Shown in pieces: positions 35,955 to 45,216 of a stretch of DNA of 64,000 nt. Where the stretch lies: the NCBI RefSeq assembly GCF_003385215.1, contig NZ_PQHW01000005.1:62001-126000 (forward strand), in the 5' to 3' direction. The position numbers and the translations under genes were made by a program. Below the pieces are notes generated by a model. It worked only from the letters and a program-made list of their open reading frames with translations, did no database searches and was not told the origin of the DNA. The stretch is from Amycolatopsis thermalba (GTDB lineage Bacteria; Actinomycetota; Actinomycetes; Mycobacteriales; Pseudonocardiaceae). The number at the start of each line of letters is the position of its first letter. Positions within the stretch are counted from its first letter, which is position 1.

Positions 35955-36521
35955 CTATCCGGCCACCCGGTACCGCAGGTGTGTCACGCCGTGGCCGTCC
36001 AGCCGCCGGATCGGTTCGAGCTCGACCGGGGCGTCCTCGCGCGTGCCGAACAGGCGACGGCCCGCGCCGAGCAGGACCGGGACGAGGTGGATCTCCATCT
36101 CGTCCAGCTCCCCGGCGGCGAGCAGCGCCTGCGCCGCGCCCGCGCCGTGCACCAGGATCGCGCCGTCGCCCGCCGCGGCCCGGGCGTCGGCGGCGCACGC
36201 GGCCACGTCGGTGTAGAACCGGGCGCTGCCGGGCGGCTCGTCGCCGGGGTCGACGTGGTGGGTGAGGACGTGGATCGGCACGCCGTCGTGGTGGTCGCCC
36301 TGCCACCGCCCGGCGAGCTCGAACGTGCGCCGCCCGGCGATCACGGCCCCGGTGGCCAGGGCCTCGCCGAACACCTGGCCGTCGGGCCCGGGGGAGTCGC
36401 GGTGGTCCAGCCAGTCGAACAACCGCCCGCCGCCGCGCCCCAGCTCCTGGCCGGGCCGGTCGTCGGGGCCGGCGATGTAGCCGTCGAGCGACATGGACAT
36501 GTAGAGCCGGGTGGTCGCCAT
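35955..36521 (-). CDS. Dihydrofolate reductase family protein (RibD C-terminal-like)
   Basis: A 188-residue RibD_C/DHFR-fold reductase: LYMSMSLDGYIAGPDD opening, VIAGRRTFELAGRW and the late LHLVPVLLGAGRRLF (read here as IHLVPVLLGAGRRLF) are standard. Such enzymes use NADPH; the substrate is unknown. Stands alone between convergent or same-strand small genes. Confidence 0.9.
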   Translation of the reverse strand: MATTRLYMSMSLDGYIAGPDDRPGQELGRGGGRLFDWLDHRDSPGPDGQVFGEALATGAVIAGRRTFELAGRWQGDHHDGVPIHVLTHHVDPGDEPPGSARFYTDVAACAADARAAAGDGAILVHGAGAAQALLAAGELDEMEIHLVPVLLGAGRRLFGTREDAPVELEPIRRLDGHGVTHLRYRVAG

Positions 36522-36588
36522 GGGACCGTCCTTCCGTTCGGGTGTCTCACCACCACGTCGGACGGCGGCGCCGCGGTTCGACAGGTTC

Positions 36589-37077
36589 CTAGGCCTCGTT
36601 TCCGGGGGAGAGGCCGCGCACCGCCTGGAACCCGAGCTGCGGGCCGAGACCGGTGGCGGTGGTGGCGGCGACCGGGCGCAGCAGCAGGCCGACGTGGTCG
36701 CCGGTGTCGTGCCGGGACAGGATGTCGCCCGCGAACCAGCCGGCGCAGTCGTCGAGCACCGGGGCGCCGCCCGGGCCGGGATGCCAGGCGCAGCGCGCGA
36801 ACTTGTCGGTGTCGAACCCGGTGTGGCTGCCGAACAGCTCGGCCAGTTCGTGGGCCGAAGCGTCGAGCCGGTGCACGACGAGCGTGGCGGCGCGGGCGGC
36901 GACTTCGAAGGTGTGGTTGTTCTTCGACAGCCACACCATGAACCGCGGCGGGTCGATGCTGCACTGCGCGGCGAACCCGACGAGGCACCCGGCGTGCCGC
37001 CGCCCGTCGGTCGTCGTCACGACGAACATCGGGTAGTCCAGCGCGCCGACCACCGTCTCGAATCCGTCACCTGCCAC
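36589..37077 (-). CDS. Flavin reductase-like FMN-binding protein
   Basis: A 162-residue split-barrel protein: MFVVTTTDGRRHAGCLVGFA, SIDPPRFMVWLSKNNHT and LVVHRL correspond to the FMN-binding strands of the flavin reductase domain. It lies 67 bases upstream of the DHFR-like gene on the same strand, so the two may be cotranscribed. Confidence 0.85.
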   Translation of the reverse strand: MAGDGFETVVGALDYPMFVVTTTDGRRHAGCLVGFAAQCSIDPPRFMVWLSKNNHTFEVAARAATLVVHRLDASAHELAELFGSHTGFDTDKFARCAWHPGPGGAPVLDDCAGWFAGDILSRHDTGDHVGLLLRPVAATTATGLGPQLGFQAVRGLSPGNEA

Positions 37078-37158
37078 CGCTCAGTTCTACCCCGTCGTGT
37101 CACACGGGGAGCGGTCGCGGTGTCTGGTGAGCGAACTCGGACAACGAAGGAGAACTCC

Positions 37159-37539
37159 ATGAACGTCGCCCTGTGGATCGCCGCCGGGGTGCTCGCCGCC
37201 GTCGCCCTCGCCGGGGGCTTCACCAAGTCGGTCCTGCCGGTGCGGAAACTGGCCGCGGCGCACGGCGGGGAGTGGGCCGGTGACGCCCCCGGCGGGCTGG
37301 TGCGGACGCTCGGCGTGCTGGAGATCCTCGCCGCGATCGGGCTGATCCTGCCCGCGCTGACCGGGATCGCGCCGGTGCTGGTGCCGGTGACCGCGGTGTG
37401 CTGGATCGCGCTGATGATCGGCGCGATGGTCACGCACCTCCGCTACGCGGGCGGCGCCAGGTTCGCCCTGCTGAACCTGACCTACCTGGCGATCGCGGCG
37501 TTCCTCGCGCTCGGCCGCTTCGGGTTCGAGCCGTTCTGA
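37159..37539 (+). CDS. DoxX-like membrane protein
   Basis: A 126-residue protein with four membrane helices (MNVALWIAAGVLAAVALAGG, then around residues 50-68, 73-92 and 103-120) and the DoxX-like words FTKSVLPVRKLA and MIGAMVTHLR. Good ribosome binding site AAGGAGAA. Function in electron transport or redox stress is known for a few relatives only. Confidence 0.85.
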   Translation: MNVALWIAAGVLAAVALAGGFTKSVLPVRKLAAAHGGEWAGDAPGGLVRTLGVLEILAAIGLILPALTGIAPVLVPVTAVCWIALMIGAMVTHLRYAGGARFALLNLTYLAIAAFLALGRFGFEPF

Positions 37540-37965
37540 TCAGCGTCCCAGGATCATCTCGATGTTCTCCATGATCCCGGCCGTGTCGCCCAGCCCGCCC
37601 AGCACGATGACCTTCATCCGCGCCCGCTCCTCGTCGTAGGCGGTTTCCAGGCGCAGCGGCTGGTCCTCCGAGCTGCGGTTGGCCGTGGCGGCCATCAGCA
37701 GCGTCGCCAGGCGGCTCGCCGTCTCGGGGCTGATCGCGTCGATCTCCACGATGCTCGACACGTCCACGTGCCGCGCGCCCGGTTCGCGCGGCGCGGCGGT
37801 CGCGGTGCGGCCGGTGAAGGCATCCAGGTCCTTCTGCGCGATGCGGTACTGCTTGCCGATCCGGACCGCGTGCAGGCGCCCGTCGCGGACGTACCCGCGC
37901 ACGGTCCGGACGTGCAGGCCGAGCATCGAGGCGACCTGGTCCACCGAGTACAGCTTTTCTTCCAC
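37540..37965 (-). CDS. Helix-turn-helix (excisionase/MerR-type) regulator
   Basis: A 141-residue protein with an N-terminal HTH_17 domain (SVDQVASMLGLHVRTVRGYV, then RIGKQYRIAQKDLDAF) and a C-terminal part of unknown fold (about residues 70-141). Often annotated as DNA-binding excisionase-like, but no phage or integrase is present, so a chromosomal regulator is more likely. Its stop abuts the DoxX-like stop. Confidence 0.82.
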   Translation of the reverse strand: MEEKLYSVDQVASMLGLHVRTVRGYVRDGRLHAVRIGKQYRIAQKDLDAFTGRTATAAPREPGARHVDVSSIVEIDAISPETASRLATLLMAATANRSSEDQPLRLETAYDEERARMKVIVLGGLGDTAGIMENIEMILGR

Positions 37966-38009
37966 AACCGGACCCTACACAGGAGGATGGGGAATGTTAG
38001 GGAGCGTCC

Positions 38010-38993
38010 TCACGGGTCCACGGTCAGCACGAGCTTGCCGAACTGGTCACCCGCCGCCAGTCCGGCCAGCGCGCGTGGGCCGTCGTCCAGGGGGAAGGTG
38101 CCGTGGACCACCGGCCGGATCCGGTGTTCGGCCACCAGGGCGAGCATCCGCTCGAACTCCCGCGCGCTGCCCATCGACGTGCCCAGCACGCTGATCTGGC
38201 GGAAGAACATCTCGCGCAGCGACAGACCGACCTCCGCGCCCGTCGTCGCCCCGAGCGACACCAGCCGCCCGCCCGGGCGCAGCACCGACAGGCACTTGCC
38301 GAACGTGGCCGAGCCGACGCTGTCCACGACGAGATCCACCGGCCCCAGCGCGGCACGCCAGTCCTCGGCGCTGCCGATCGCGTGATCGGCCCCCAGTTCC
38401 CGTGCCCGGCGGCACTTCCCCGGACTGCGCGAGGTCACGCTGACCGTCGCGCCGGCGGCCTTGGCCATCGCCAGCGCGAAGGTGGCCACCCCGCTGCCGA
38501 TGCCGGGCAGCAGCACGTGCTCGCCCGCGCGGAGACCGCCGCGGGTGAAGAGCGCGCGGTAGGCCGTCAGCGCCGCCAGCGGCAGGGCGGCCGCCTCGGC
38601 CCAGCCGAGGTGCGCCGGCTTGGGCGCCACGTTCTTCGCCGGCACCACGACCTGCTCGGCGAACGTGCCGTCGGTGGGGACCCCGAGGATGGCGGGGACC
38701 TCCGGCACGTCACCGGGCTCGTCCCAGCCCAGCGACGGGTTGACGACGACCTCGGTGCCGGGAGCCACCGCGGCCCCGGGCCCCGCCGCGACGACCACGC
38801 CCGCGCCGTCGGAACCCAGCACGACCGGCGCGTCACCCGGACCACGGGCGTCGACGAGGAACAGGTCGCGGTGGTTGAGACCAGCCGCGCGGAGAGCGAC
38901 CACGACCTCACCCGGCCCCGGCCGCGGCGCGGGCACCTCCGCCACCCGCACACCTTCCAGTCCCGCCGCGTTCCCGTGCACCACCGCCGTCAT
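38010..38993 (-). CDS. Medium-chain alcohol dehydrogenase/quinone oxidoreductase family protein
   Basis: A 327-residue MDR protein: AAGLNHRDLFLVDARG, VLGSDGAGVVVAAGPG in the catalytic domain, and LLPGIGSGVATFALAMAKAA as the nucleotide-binding motif. The segment lacks the full structural zinc Cys set. ATG at 38993 is used; a GTG three codons earlier is possible and neither has a strong ribosome binding site. It lies downstream of the TetR-controlled exporter on the same strand. Confidence 0.85.
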   Translation of the reverse strand: MTAVVHGNAAGLEGVRVAEVPAPRPGPGEVVVALRAAGLNHRDLFLVDARGPGDAPVVLGSDGAGVVVAAGPGAAVAPGTEVVVNPSLGWDEPGDVPEVPAILGVPTDGTFAEQVVVPAKNVAPKPAHLGWAEAAALPLAALTAYRALFTRGGLRAGEHVLLPGIGSGVATFALAMAKAAGATVSVTSRSPGKCRRARELGADHAIGSAEDWRAALGPVDLVVDSVGSATFGKCLSVLRPGGRLVSLGATTGAEVGLSLREMFFRQISVLGTSMGSAREFERMLALVAEHRIRPVVHGTFPLDDGPRALAGLAAGDQFGKLVLTVDP

Positions 38994-39140
38994 CGTTGTC
39001 ACGCCGGCGAAACTAGCAGCGGCCCGGCGCCCGCCTCGACGCATCGCGAAGTGGGTCACAGCAGGGAATTTCCAGATGGTGAAGCGTGCGCGCGATGCCC
39101 GCACGGCGGTTCGGACAGTCGCATGCGGACGGTGGCGCCG

Positions 39141-40523
39141 TCAGACCGGCACGGCCGCCCGGCCCGGGGACAGCACCCCGGCCGCGATCGCGGCCACCGC
39201 GGCGGTCACGGCGAACACGACGAACCCGCCGCGGAACCCGGTCAACGTTTCCCCGACCAGGCTCGCCGCCGCGACGCTCGACACCACCGCCGCCCCCAGT
39301 GACGCGCCGAACTCGTGGAACGTGCTCACGATGCCCGACGCGATCCCGGCCTCGTGCGGCGCGACCTGTCCCAGCGCCGTCGCCGACGCCACCACGAACA
39401 GCACCCCGGTGCCGGCGCCCGCGACCGCGATGCCGATCGCCACGACCGCGGCGTTCATCACCAGCGCCGGGATCGCCAGGCCGATCGCGGCGACCAGCAA
39501 CCCGGCCACGGCCAGCGGGCGCGCGCCGAAGCGGCCGATGACCCGCCCGGTGAGGTTGGCCGCGGCCATCGTCAGCAGCGCGACCGGCAGGAACAGCAAC
39601 CCGGTCACCAGCGCGCCGAACCCGCGCTCCTGCTGGAAGTAGAAGGTGCCGAGGAAGAACACCGCGACCGTCAGCGCCGTCGCCATGAGGATGAGGAACG
39701 TGCCGGTCGCCACCGGACGACGGGCCAGCAGCCGCACGTCCATCAGCGGCGCCCGCGTCCGCCGCTGCCACGCCGCGAACACCACGTAGCCGACGGCGGC
39801 CGCCGGCACCAGCCAGCCCGTCGTCGCCGTCAGCCAGCCCTGGTCACCGGCGTTGATCAAGGCGTACACCAGCGCCCCGGACGAGGCGGTGACGAGCAGC
39901 GCGCCCAGCACGTCCAGCCGCCCGCCCGGGGCCGCGGCCGCGCCACGCGGCAGCATCCGCGCCAGGGCGGCGACGATGACGAGCCCGATCGGCACGTTGA
40001 TCCAGAACACCCACGGCCAGCCCGGCCCGGCGGTGAGCAGCCCGCCCAGCAGCACGCCGAGGGCCGCGCCCCCGCCGCCCAGCGCCGACCACACACCGAG
40101 CGCCTTGTTCCGCTCGTCACCGTCGAACAACGTCACGACCAGCGACAACGCCGACGGCGACAACAACGCGGCGCCGACACCCTGCGGGACCCGCCCGCCC
40201 AGCAGCACGCCGGAGCTTTCGGCGAGCCCGGTCGTGAGCGAGGCCAGGGTGAAGATCAGCAGGCCGGCGAGCGCGATCCGCTTGGCGCCGGCGAGGTCGG
40301 CGAGGCGGCCGCCGAGCAGCATCAGGCCGCCGAAGGTCAGCGTGTACGCGCTGACCACCCAGGTCATCGCCGCGCGGCTCATGCCCAGGTCGGTCTCGAT
40401 GTGCGGCAGCGCGATCGCCACCACGGTGACGTCGAGGATCAGCATCAGCTGGGCGACGCCGAGGAAGCCGAGGATGCGCCACCGCAACGGGTGCCCGCCA
40501 GGTGCCGCGAAGGAATCCGACAT
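39141..40523 (-). CDS. MFS drug exporter, DHA2 type (14 helices)
   Basis: A 460-residue exporter with the DHA2 family words LILDVTVVAIALPHI (helix 1), GGRLADLAGAKRI (loop 2-3), GRVPQGVGAALLSPSALS (helix 4-5, motif C region) and fourteen hydrophobic segments. ATG at 40523 follows GGAGTTGATC. It is divergent from a TetR gene, with two CTCGTAC-N6-GTACGA(G) operators in between, so it is very probably induced by an exported drug or dye. Confidence 0.9.
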   Translation of the reverse strand: MSDSFAAPGGHPLRWRILGFLGVAQLMLILDVTVVAIALPHIETDLGMSRAAMTWVVSAYTLTFGGLMLLGGRLADLAGAKRIALAGLLIFTLASLTTGLAESSGVLLGGRVPQGVGAALLSPSALSLVVTLFDGDERNKALGVWSALGGGGAALGVLLGGLLTAGPGWPWVFWINVPIGLVIVAALARMLPRGAAAAPGGRLDVLGALLVTASSGALVYALINAGDQGWLTATTGWLVPAAAVGYVVFAAWQRRTRAPLMDVRLLARRPVATGTFLILMATALTVAVFFLGTFYFQQERGFGALVTGLLFLPVALLTMAAANLTGRVIGRFGARPLAVAGLLVAAIGLAIPALVMNAAVVAIGIAVAGAGTGVLFVVASATALGQVAPHEAGIASGIVSTFHEFGASLGAAVVSSVAAASLVGETLTGFRGGFVVFAVTAAVAAIAAGVLSPGRAAVPV

Positions 40524-40540
40524 GATCAACTCCGAGTTAA

Positions 40541-40598
40541 CTCGTACGACTCAGTACGACTTGCAACCGGAATGCTAACTCGTACATTCCAGTACGAG
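40541..40598. promoter_or_regulatory. Two TetR operators CTCGTAC-N6-GTACGAG
   Basis: Copy 1: CTCGTAC (40541-40547), six bases, GTACGA (40554-40559). Copy 2: CTCGTAC (40579-40585), six bases, GTACGAG (40592-40598), a perfect palindrome. They are 38 bases apart between the exporter and TetR starts; copy 2 overlaps the promoter TAGACT of the TetR gene. Confidence 0.8.
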
Positions 40599-40611
40599 CT
40601 AGACTGTGGTG

Positions 40612-41193
40612 GTGAGCACTTCCGCACGACTGCGGCGGCGCGCCGACGCCGAACGCAGCATCGCCCGCATCGTCACCGCCGCCCGGGAGGTCCTCGGCCG
40701 GGATCCGGACGCGAGCATCGACGACATCGTGAAGGCCGCCGGGGTCGGCCGGATGACGCTGTACGGGCACTTCCCGAACCGGGCGGCGCTGGTCGAAGCC
40801 GCCCTCGCCGACGCGCTGCGGGCCGGGGAGGAGGTCCTGTCCACGGTCGACCTCGACGGCGACGCGCGTGACGCGCTGGCCCGGCTGATCGCGCCCAGCT
40901 GGGCGCTGGTGGCCGAGTCGACGAAGCTGCTGCAGGCCGCCGAGGGACTCCTGCCGGCGGCCCGGATCCGCGAGCTGCACGGGGAAGCCGCCGACCGGGT
41001 CGAGGACCTGATCCGAAGGGGGCAGCGGCAGGGCGTGTTCCGGACCGACCTGCCGATCACGTGGCTGGTCAACGTCGTGCACTACGTCCTCAACGGAGCG
41101 GCGGAGGAGACCCGCGCCGGGCGGCTGAGCGCCGACGACGCGCCGGGCGTGGTGGCCGCGACGGTCCGGTCGTTGCTGTCGGACTTGCCTTGA
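40612..41193 (+). CDS. TetR family transcriptional regulator
   Basis: A 193-residue TetR protein: SIDDIVKAAGVGRMTLYGHF is the HTH and the rest an all-helical ligand domain. Of three successive GTG codons the third (40612) is chosen because TAGACT (40600-40605) stands six bases before it. It is the likely repressor of the divergent exporter and of itself. Confidence 0.9.
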   Translation: MSTSARLRRRADAERSIARIVTAAREVLGRDPDASIDDIVKAAGVGRMTLYGHFPNRAALVEAALADALRAGEEVLSTVDLDGDARDALARLIAPSWALVAESTKLLQAAEGLLPAARIRELHGEAADRVEDLIRRGQRQGVFRTDLPITWLVNVVHYVLNGAAEETRAGRLSADDAPGVVAATVRSLLSDLP

Positions 41194-41213
41194 CGTGCGC
41201 GTCAACCCGCAGA

Positions 41214-41603
41214 ATGGCGCCGGTGTTCACACGAGCAGAACTGGATTACCTCGCCACGCAGCGCATCGGACGGCTCGCCACGGTGTCGCCCGGCGGGCAG
41301 GTGCAGAACAACCCGGTGAACTTCTTCGTCGACGACGGCACGATCGTCATCGGCGGGCACGCGCTGGGGGCGTCGAAGAAGTTCCGCAACATCCAGCGGG
41401 GCAGCACGGTCGCGTTCGTGGTGGACGACCTGGCGAGCGTGGACCCGTGGGTGCCGCGGGGCATCGAGGTGCGCGGCACGGCGGCGGCGCTGACCGGCCA
41501 GGAGCCGCCGGTGCCGTACTTCTCGCGGGAGACCATCCGGATCACCCCGGAGCGGATCATCGCCTGGGGACTGGACGGCCCCAGGGTGAGCCGCAGAGCG
41601 TGA
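41214..41603 (+). CDS. PPOX class F420-dependent oxidoreductase
   Basis: A 129-residue split-barrel protein: FTRAELDYLATQRIGRLATV, NNPVNFFVDDGTIVIGG and FRNIQRGSTVAFVVDDLA are typical of the actinobacterial F420-binding PPOX group (the N-terminal YL-x-QRIGRLAT form). These reduce diverse substrates with F420H2. Starts 20 bases after the TetR stop. Confidence 0.88.
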   Translation: MAPVFTRAELDYLATQRIGRLATVSPGGQVQNNPVNFFVDDGTIVIGGHALGASKKFRNIQRGSTVAFVVDDLASVDPWVPRGIEVRGTAAALTGQEPPVPYFSRETIRITPERIIAWGLDGPRVSRRA

Positions 41604-41959
41604 CCCGGCGCGGCACCTGCTGAGGAACCGAGGCCGATGGAGGGCCGCAACGGGCGCGTGCGCGCGCCGCGTGGGGCTTTGTGGCGCTGCTGGGCGAGTG
41701 CGCGCCGCATGGGGCTTTGTGGCGCTGCTGGGCGAGTGCACGCCGCGCGTGGCTTTGTGGCGTGGCGCGGATGCGCGCCGTGCGGCGTGGCACGGTGCGC
41801 GTGCCCGCGGGACCTTGTGGCGCTGCGGCGGCGTGCACATCCGGTGGGTTGCCGCGCGCGTGCGCATCCGGCGGGGCCTGGTGGCCCTGCCGCGCCGCAA
41901 GGCCCCGCGCCTTGACGGGCCCCTCGGTGTTCGGCTTCCGCGCCGTCGCGGTGCGTTCC
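41604..41959. repeat. Gene-free 356-bp stretch with a 38-bp tandem repeat
   Basis: From about 41662 to 41775 a unit built around GGGGCTTTGTGGCGCTGC recurs with a period of 38 bases: two near-identical copies, then two degraded ones with GTGGCTTTGTGGCG and GACCTTGTGGCG. Frames through it give Ala/Arg/Gly/Trp-rich text only. It lies downstream of the PPOX and AfsR genes, which converge here, and has no CRISPR-like spacer structure. Confidence 0.65.
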
Positions 41960-44900
41960 TTACGCGGGTTGGGTTTCCGTGATCAGCTCCTCCAGTTCCA
42001 GCCGGGCGCCGGTCTCGTGTTCGGCGGTGTAGGTCTTCTCGCCGAGGGCTGTGCGGGCCGCGTGTTCGATGCGGTCCACGTCGCCGCGTTCGGCGGGGGG
42101 CAGGGGGGCTCCGACGGAGCGGCGGGCGGCGTCGGCGGCGCCCAGCAGCCGTGCGGCCAGTGCGTGATCCCCGGCCAGGGCGTGCGCGCCGGCCAGGCCC
42201 TCCAGCGCCAGCGCGACCGCCCGCGGGTCCGTGCCGCGCCGGGCGATCTCCAGCGCCCGCCGGTGCCAGGTGAACGCGCCCTCGGCGTCGCCGCGCAGCT
42301 CGGCCACGAAACCGAGCTCGTCGCACACCAGCGTGTTGCCCGGCTCGTGTTCGACGAGCCCGTGCCACTCCAGCAGCACCCGCAACTGCCGCTCCGCCTC
42401 GTCGAGCGCGCCCTCCCGGCGGGCACCGAGCGCGAGACCCGTGCGCGCGTACATCTCGCCCGGCGTGAACCCGCTCTCCACCGCCACCCGCCGCGCCCGC
42501 TCGTGCAGGCGCCGCGCCTCCGCGAAATCCCCGGCGAGCAGCGCGGTGCGGCCCAGCCACGACAACTGGTAGGACACCTCCGGCCACAGCCCCAGCTGTT
42601 CGGCCCGCTCCAGGCTCTCGGTGTGCAACCGCTCCGCGTCGGCGTAACGGCCCTCGAACGACGCCAGCGTGCCCAGCACGAACGACGCCTGCACCTGCCC
42701 CCACCGGTCACCGACCTCGGCGAAGATCGCGGCGCTCTCCGCCGCGGCCGCGGACGCCCGGCCCAGCTCGCCGCGCGCGATCAGCTGGCTGGCCGACTCG
42801 GCGAGCCCGGCCGCCGTGCCCCAGCGGTCACCCAGCGCGGCGAACCCGTCGAGAGCCGCTCCGGTCAGCTTCGACGCCCCCGCCAGATCCGCGACCGTGC
42901 CCAGCACGTACCCGAGGAACCACAGCGCCCGCGACCGCACCGCCACGTCGGGAATCCCCGCGGCCTCCTCGGCCACCGCCGGGTCGACACGCCCGCCGGC
43001 CAGCACCTCGAGCCCCGCCAGCCACGCCCGCGCGCCGGCCCGCCGGCCGGGCGCCACCTCACCCGGCACCGCGAGCGCCGCCCGCAACGACCGCAGCGCC
43101 TCGCCCAGCCGCCCGCGCAGGAACCAGTACCACGCCAGGCTCGTCACCAGCCGCAACGCCGCGTCCGCGGCGCCCTGCCGGACGAGCGTGTCGAGCGCCG
43201 CGCGCAGGTTCGCGGCCTCCGCGTCCAGCCTCTCCAGCCAGTGGCACTGACCGCTGCCGCGCAGCAACGGATCGGCCCGTTCCGCGAGCGCCGCGTAGTA
43301 CCGCGCGTGCCGCGACCGGACCGGCTCGGCCTCGTCCGCCTCGATCAGCCGCTCCAGGCTGTACGCGCGCACCGACTCCAGCAGCCGGTACCGCGGGCCC
43401 AGCTCCCCGTGCTCGGACACCACCAGCGACCGGTCGACCAGCCGCCCCAGCACGTCGACCACCGTGCCCGGCTCGTCCCCGCACACCTCCTCGGCGGCCT
43501 CCAGCCCGCACCCCTCGGCGTGCACCGCGAGCCGCCGCAGCACCCCGCGCTCCGAAGTGGACAGCAGCTCCCAGCTCCAGTCGATCATCGCGCGCAGCGT
43601 GCGCTGCCGGGCCGGCGCGCCCCGCGCCCCGGTGGCGAGCAACCGGAACCGATCACCCAGGCGCGCGAGCAGCTCGTGCACCCCCAGCGCCCGCACGCGC
43701 GTGGCCGCGAGCTCCAGTGCCAGTGGCAGCCCGTCCAGGGTGCGGCAGATCGCGGCGACCGCGTGCACATTGCCTTCGGTGAGCGCGAACCCGGGCGCCG
43801 TGGCCGCCGCCCGCGCGACGAACAGCCGCACCGCGCTGAACTCGCGCACCGACGGCAGCACCTCCGCGGCCGGCCGCTCCGGATCGGCGTGGCCCGCGGC
43901 GGGAATGCCCAGCGGCGGCACCGTCCACAGTGTCTCGCCGGTGAGGCCGAGCGGTTCCCGGCTGGTGGCGAGGATCCGCAGGTCCGGCGCCGCGGCGAGC
44001 AGCCGGGCCGCCAGCGCGGCGACGGGCTCGACGAGGTGCTCACAGTTGTCCAGCACCAGCAGCAGCCGCCGGCCCCGCACCGCGTCCGCCAGCCGCGCCG
44101 TCAGATCACCGGCGTCGTCCCGCACCCCGAGCACCGCGGCGACGGCTTCGGCGGGCCGCGCCGGACCGTGCTCGTCGAGCCCCGCGAGCTCCACCAGCCA
44201 CACCCCGTCGGGCGCGGTCAGCCCCGCCGCGATCTCCAGCGCCAGCCGGGTCTTCCCGACCCCGCCCGGACCGGTCAGCGTCACCAGCCGCGACCGCTCC
44301 AGAACCTGCCGGACCTCCCGCACCGCCGTCTCCCGGCCGATCAGATCCGTCAGCGGCACCGGCAGGTTCGACCGCGCGGCCGCGGGCGGCGGGTCCAGGG
44401 CCGGGTCCTGCCGCAGGATCGCCTGCTGCAGCTCGCCCAGCTCCGGCCCCGGCTCCAGGCCCAGCTCGTCGGCCAGCCGCTCGCGCAGATCCGTGTAGGA
44501 CGCGAGCGCCTCACTCTGCCGCCCCGACCGGTACAACGCCCGCATCTGCAGCGCCCGCAACCGCTCGCGCAGCGGGTGCTCCGCCACGAGATCACCCAGC
44601 TCGCCCGCCAGCTCCGCGTGCTCGCCGAGCGCCAGCCGCGCTTCGGCCAGCTCCTCGACCGCCGCCAGCCGCTCCTCCTCCAGCCGCTGCGCGTACCCGG
44701 CCGCGAACGGTTCCTCCGCGAAATCCGCCAGCGCCGGCCCCCGCCACAGCGCCAGCGCCTCCCGCAGCAACGCGGCCGTGCTCGCCGGATCCCGGCTCGC
44801 CTTGGCCCGCCCCACCAGCGCCCGGAACCGGCGGGCGTCCACGGCGTCCTCCGGCACCCGCAACGCGTAGCCCGGCGGCTGCCGCACCACCAGCTCGCGG

Positions 44901-45142
44901 GCGCCCGGCTCGGCCCGCTCCAGCGTGCGGCGCAGCTGCGAGATCTTCGTCTGCAACGTGTTGGCCGGGTTGCCCGGCAGCCGCTCGCCCCACAGGTCGT
45001 CGGCCAGGCGCGCCACCGAGACCGGCCTGCCCTCGTGCACGAGCAGGTCGGCCAGCAGCGCGCGCACCTTGGCCTCCGGCACCGCCACCGCGGCGCCGGA
45101 GGCCGCCTGCACGGCGAGCGGACCCAGCACTGAAAACCTCAC
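41960..45142 (-). CDS. AfsR/SARP-type regulator with NB-ARC and TPR domains
   Basis: A 1060-residue protein. Residues 1-95 are an OmpR-like winged helix (AVAVPEAKVRALLADLLVHE), 100-245 a bacterial transcriptional activation domain (BTAD), then an NB-ARC/STAND ATPase with Walker A GPGGVGKTRLALE and Walker B LLLVLDNCEHL, and the C-terminal third is TPR-like repeats. Such regulators activate specialised metabolism. GTG at 45142 is chosen (RFSVLGPLAVQ follows). It is divergent from the imine reductase pair, 74 bases away, and probably controls it. Confidence 0.92.
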   Translation of the reverse strand: MRFSVLGPLAVQAASGAAVAVPEAKVRALLADLLVHEGRPVSVARLADDLWGERLPGNPANTLQTKISQLRRTLERAEPGARELVVRQPPGYALRVPEDAVDARRFRALVGRAKASRDPASTAALLREALALWRGPALADFAEEPFAAGYAQRLEEERLAAVEELAEARLALGEHAELAGELGDLVAEHPLRERLRALQMRALYRSGRQSEALASYTDLRERLADELGLEPGPELGELQQAILRQDPALDPPPAAARSNLPVPLTDLIGRETAVREVRQVLERSRLVTLTGPGGVGKTRLALEIAAGLTAPDGVWLVELAGLDEHGPARPAEAVAAVLGVRDDAGDLTARLADAVRGRRLLLVLDNCEHLVEPVAALAARLLAAAPDLRILATSREPLGLTGETLWTVPPLGIPAAGHADPERPAAEVLPSVREFSAVRLFVARAAATAPGFALTEGNVHAVAAICRTLDGLPLALELAATRVRALGVHELLARLGDRFRLLATGARGAPARQRTLRAMIDWSWELLSTSERGVLRRLAVHAEGCGLEAAEEVCGDEPGTVVDVLGRLVDRSLVVSEHGELGPRYRLLESVRAYSLERLIEADEAEPVRSRHARYYAALAERADPLLRGSGQCHWLERLDAEAANLRAALDTLVRQGAADAALRLVTSLAWYWFLRGRLGEALRSLRAALAVPGEVAPGRRAGARAWLAGLEVLAGGRVDPAVAEEAAGIPDVAVRSRALWFLGYVLGTVADLAGASKLTGAALDGFAALGDRWGTAAGLAESASQLIARGELGRASAAAAESAAIFAEVGDRWGQVQASFVLGTLASFEGRYADAERLHTESLERAEQLGLWPEVSYQLSWLGRTALLAGDFAEARRLHERARRVAVESGFTPGEMYARTGLALGARREGALDEAERQLRVLLEWHGLVEHEPGNTLVCDELGFVAELRGDAEGAFTWHRRALEIARRGTDPRAVALALEGLAGAHALAGDHALAARLLGAADAARRSVGAPLPPAERGDVDRIEHAARTALGEKTYTAEHETGARLELEELITETQPA

Positions 45143-45216
45143 GGAAGCGACAGTAGCGGGCACCACCGACAGAAAACCGTGCGTGAACCGTGCGAGGCCA
45201 CCGGCACGGTGATCAC

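Noticed and set aside
41662-41775. CRISPR array
   Set aside because: Units are directly contiguous with no unique spacers, and no cas gene is present.
41681-45133. 1150-codon frame antisense to the AfsR-type gene
   Set aside because: Composition typical of antisense frames, and the opposite strand has clear BTAD, NB-ARC and TPR domains.
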